Shown: positions 6,607 to 7,354 of the stretch, one piece after another
How the letters are laid out: each line of letters starts with the position of its first letter
How positions within the stretch are numbered: position 1 is the stretch's first letter
Source: Myxococcaceae bacterium
Lineage (GTDB): Bacteria > Myxococcota > Myxococcia > Myxococcales > Myxococcaceae
Length of the DNA: 7,354 bases
Reading direction: 5' to 3'
Assembly: GCA_018262385.1 (NCBI GenBank)
Contig: JAGSPQ010000161.1
Location: 1 to 7,354, forward strand
Made by a program: the position numbers and the translations under genes
Notes under the pieces: generated by a model
The model's input: the letters and a program-made list of their open reading frames with translations, nothing else
The model's database searches: none
Told to the model about the DNA's origin: nothing

Positions 6607-7239
6607 ATGCCACGTGCGCACCACCCTGAAATTCCCTACGTGAAAGGCGCTGTCGACGGCAGCCTCTCGCAACACGACTTCGTCCAGACGCAGGTGCAGT
6701 TCTTCTTCGCGGTGGAGGCGTATCCGCAATACCTCTCGCAGCTGGCGGCGCGCTCGAAGTCGCCCGGGGCGCGGCGGGTGCTGGAGGAGAACGTGAGGGA
6801 TGAGGAAGGGGAAGGGCGCTCGGCGCAGTCGCATGCGCACACCTTCCGTGGGTTGCTCGAGAAGCTCGGGGTGACAGCGGCCGAGACGGACGCGACGCCG
6901 AAGTGGGCGTGCGTCGAGGCGTTCAATGCCGGGGTGCGGGAGGCATGCACCGCGGGTCCGGAGGAGCTGGGGCTGGCGACCGTCGCCGCGATCGAGGACC
7001 TGTTCACCGCGATCTCGCGCGACCTGGGTGGAGCGATCGTCAAGCGCGGCTGGCTCGCCCGGGAGGAGGTCGTTCATTACAACGTGCACGAGGAGCTCGA
7101 TCGCGTGCATGCGGATGCGCTGTACCGGGAGCTCGATGCCGCGAAAGGCGAGGGGGTCGAGCGCACCGTCACGAAAGGACTCGAGGGGGGCGTGACGCTG
7201 ATGTCTGAGCTCTACGCCGGGCTGCTCCGCGGGCGCTGA
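6607..7239 (+). CDS. Heme-oxygenase-like putative di-iron oxidase (HDO; TenA/PqqC fold)
   Basis: This 210-aa, helix-rich protein resembles the iron-containing redox enzymes of the heme-oxygenase-like fold (CADD, UndA, SznF-type HDOs, related to PqqC and TenA). Residues ~23-48 form the first long helix (VQFFFAVEAYPQYLSQLAAR). The segment LEENVRDEEG (59-68) fits the family's E-E-N-x-x-D-E-H-G signature, followed by SHAHTF and a GLLEKLG helix. E130 (AAIEDLF) and H161-x3-D165-x2-H168 (HEELDRVH) have the same spacing as the CADD ligands E142, H174, D178 and H181 as I remember them. The likely ligand set is E60, E67, E130, H161, D165 and H168, with Glu at 67 where the family usually has His. Such enzymes use O2 and a di-iron centre to cleave or oxidise C-C or C-N bonds of small acids and amines; the substrate cannot be read from sequence. 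There is no signal peptide, so it is cytosolic. It is divergent from the FAD oxidoreductase, and repeats begin 14 bases after its stop. Confidence 0.85.
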   Translation: MPRAHHPEIPYVKGAVDGSLSQHDFVQTQVQFFFAVEAYPQYLSQLAARSKSPGARRVLEENVRDEEGEGRSAQSHAHTFRGLLEKLGVTAAETDATPKWACVEAFNAGVREACTAGPEELGLATVAAIEDLFTAISRDLGGAIVKRGWLAREEVVHYNVHEELDRVHADALYRELDAAKGEGVERTVTKGLEGGVTLMSELYAGLLRGR

Positions 7240-7253
7240 GGATCGAGGTCGTA

Positions 7254-7340
7254 GGGGGGGAGGTGTCGGGGGGGAGGTGTCAGAGACCTCGTACGCTCGG
7301 AGCGGTGTCTCCGGGGGGGAGGTGTCAGAGACCTCGTACG
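7254..7340. repeat. G-tract direct repeats with internal hairpins, REP-like
   Basis: The 14-base unit of seven Gs plus AGGTGTC occurs three times: 7254-7267 and 7268-7281 in tandem, then 7313-7326. The last two copies extend to identical 28-base units (7268-7295 and 7313-7340) that end ACCTCGTACG, 45 bases apart in register. Each full unit holds GAGGT, a 7-base loop GTCAGAG, and ACCTC (7274-7290 and 7319-7335), so it folds into a short hairpin. The 17-base spacer has GGAG (7299-7302) facing CTCC (7309-7312). The layout (extragenic, just after a gene, hairpin with a G-rich foot) is like REP elements mobilised by RAYT transposases, but no such gene is in the window. The array may continue past the end; the last 14 bases show no further copy. 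Confidence 0.85.
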
Positions 7341-7354
7341 GGAAAAGACGTGGC

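Noticed and set aside
4816..7110. Very long minus-strand frame of 764 codons
   Set aside because: Arg/Pro/Ala-rich shadow of the FAD oxidoreductase and the oxidase gene; no family motifs, and both overlapped genes have clear signatures in other frames.
7254..7340. CRISPR array
   Set aside because: Only two full repeats, one 17-base spacer that resembles the repeat itself, and no cas genes in view.

Overview
The window is G+C-rich, with third codon positions that are almost all G or C. It carries six confident genes and one tract of extragenic repeats. The style (spread-out genes, a plant-organelle-type peptide deformylase, a secreted PPC-domain peptidase, a strictosidine-synthase-like propeller and TPR lipoproteins) fits a Myxococcota/Deltaproteobacteria-type Gram-negative. 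This placement is inference; no rRNA or other marker gene is present. Gene order by strand is + - - + + - +.

Layout. (1) 1-1070 (+) is the 3' part of an exported protein with a pre-peptidase C-terminal (PPC) domain and a zinc-peptidase domain of the LAS type (HxxxxxxD ... HxH). (2) 1074-1679 (-) is peptide deformylase, convergent with the first gene and only 3 bases from it. (3) 1680-1892 is a structured intergenic stretch with a perfect hairpin and a nested inverted repeat. (4) 1893-2672 (-) is an unrecognised 259-aa protein. (5) 2703-3803 (+) is a membrane-anchored strictosidine-synthase/SMP-30-type beta-propeller, divergent from the previous gene by 30 bases. (6) 3848-4669 (+) is a lipoprotein with TPR repeats, possibly expressed from its own near-leaderless promoter. 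(7) 4670-4865 is a convergent, probably non-coding stretch. (8) 4866-6461 (-) is a retinol-saturase/carotenoid-isomerase-type FAD oxidoreductase. (9) 6607-7239 (+) is a heme-oxygenase-like putative di-iron oxidase, divergent from the FAD enzyme across 145 bases. (10) 7254-7340 holds G-tract direct repeats with internal hairpins, REP-like, running towards the window end.

How the genes may work together. Deformylase is a housekeeping gene. The beta-propeller and the TPR lipoprotein are co-directional, 44 bases apart, and both are predicted at the cell envelope, so a shared role is possible but unproven. The divergent FAD oxidoreductase and heme-oxygenase-like protein are the most suggestive pair: both families act on hydrophobic or small organic substrates, and a shared control region would let them be expressed together. 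No complete defence system, CRISPR array, integrase or tRNA was found. The most unusual items are the terminal repeat cluster, the di-iron-like protein with a likely altered metal ligand, and the compact structured intergenic regions.
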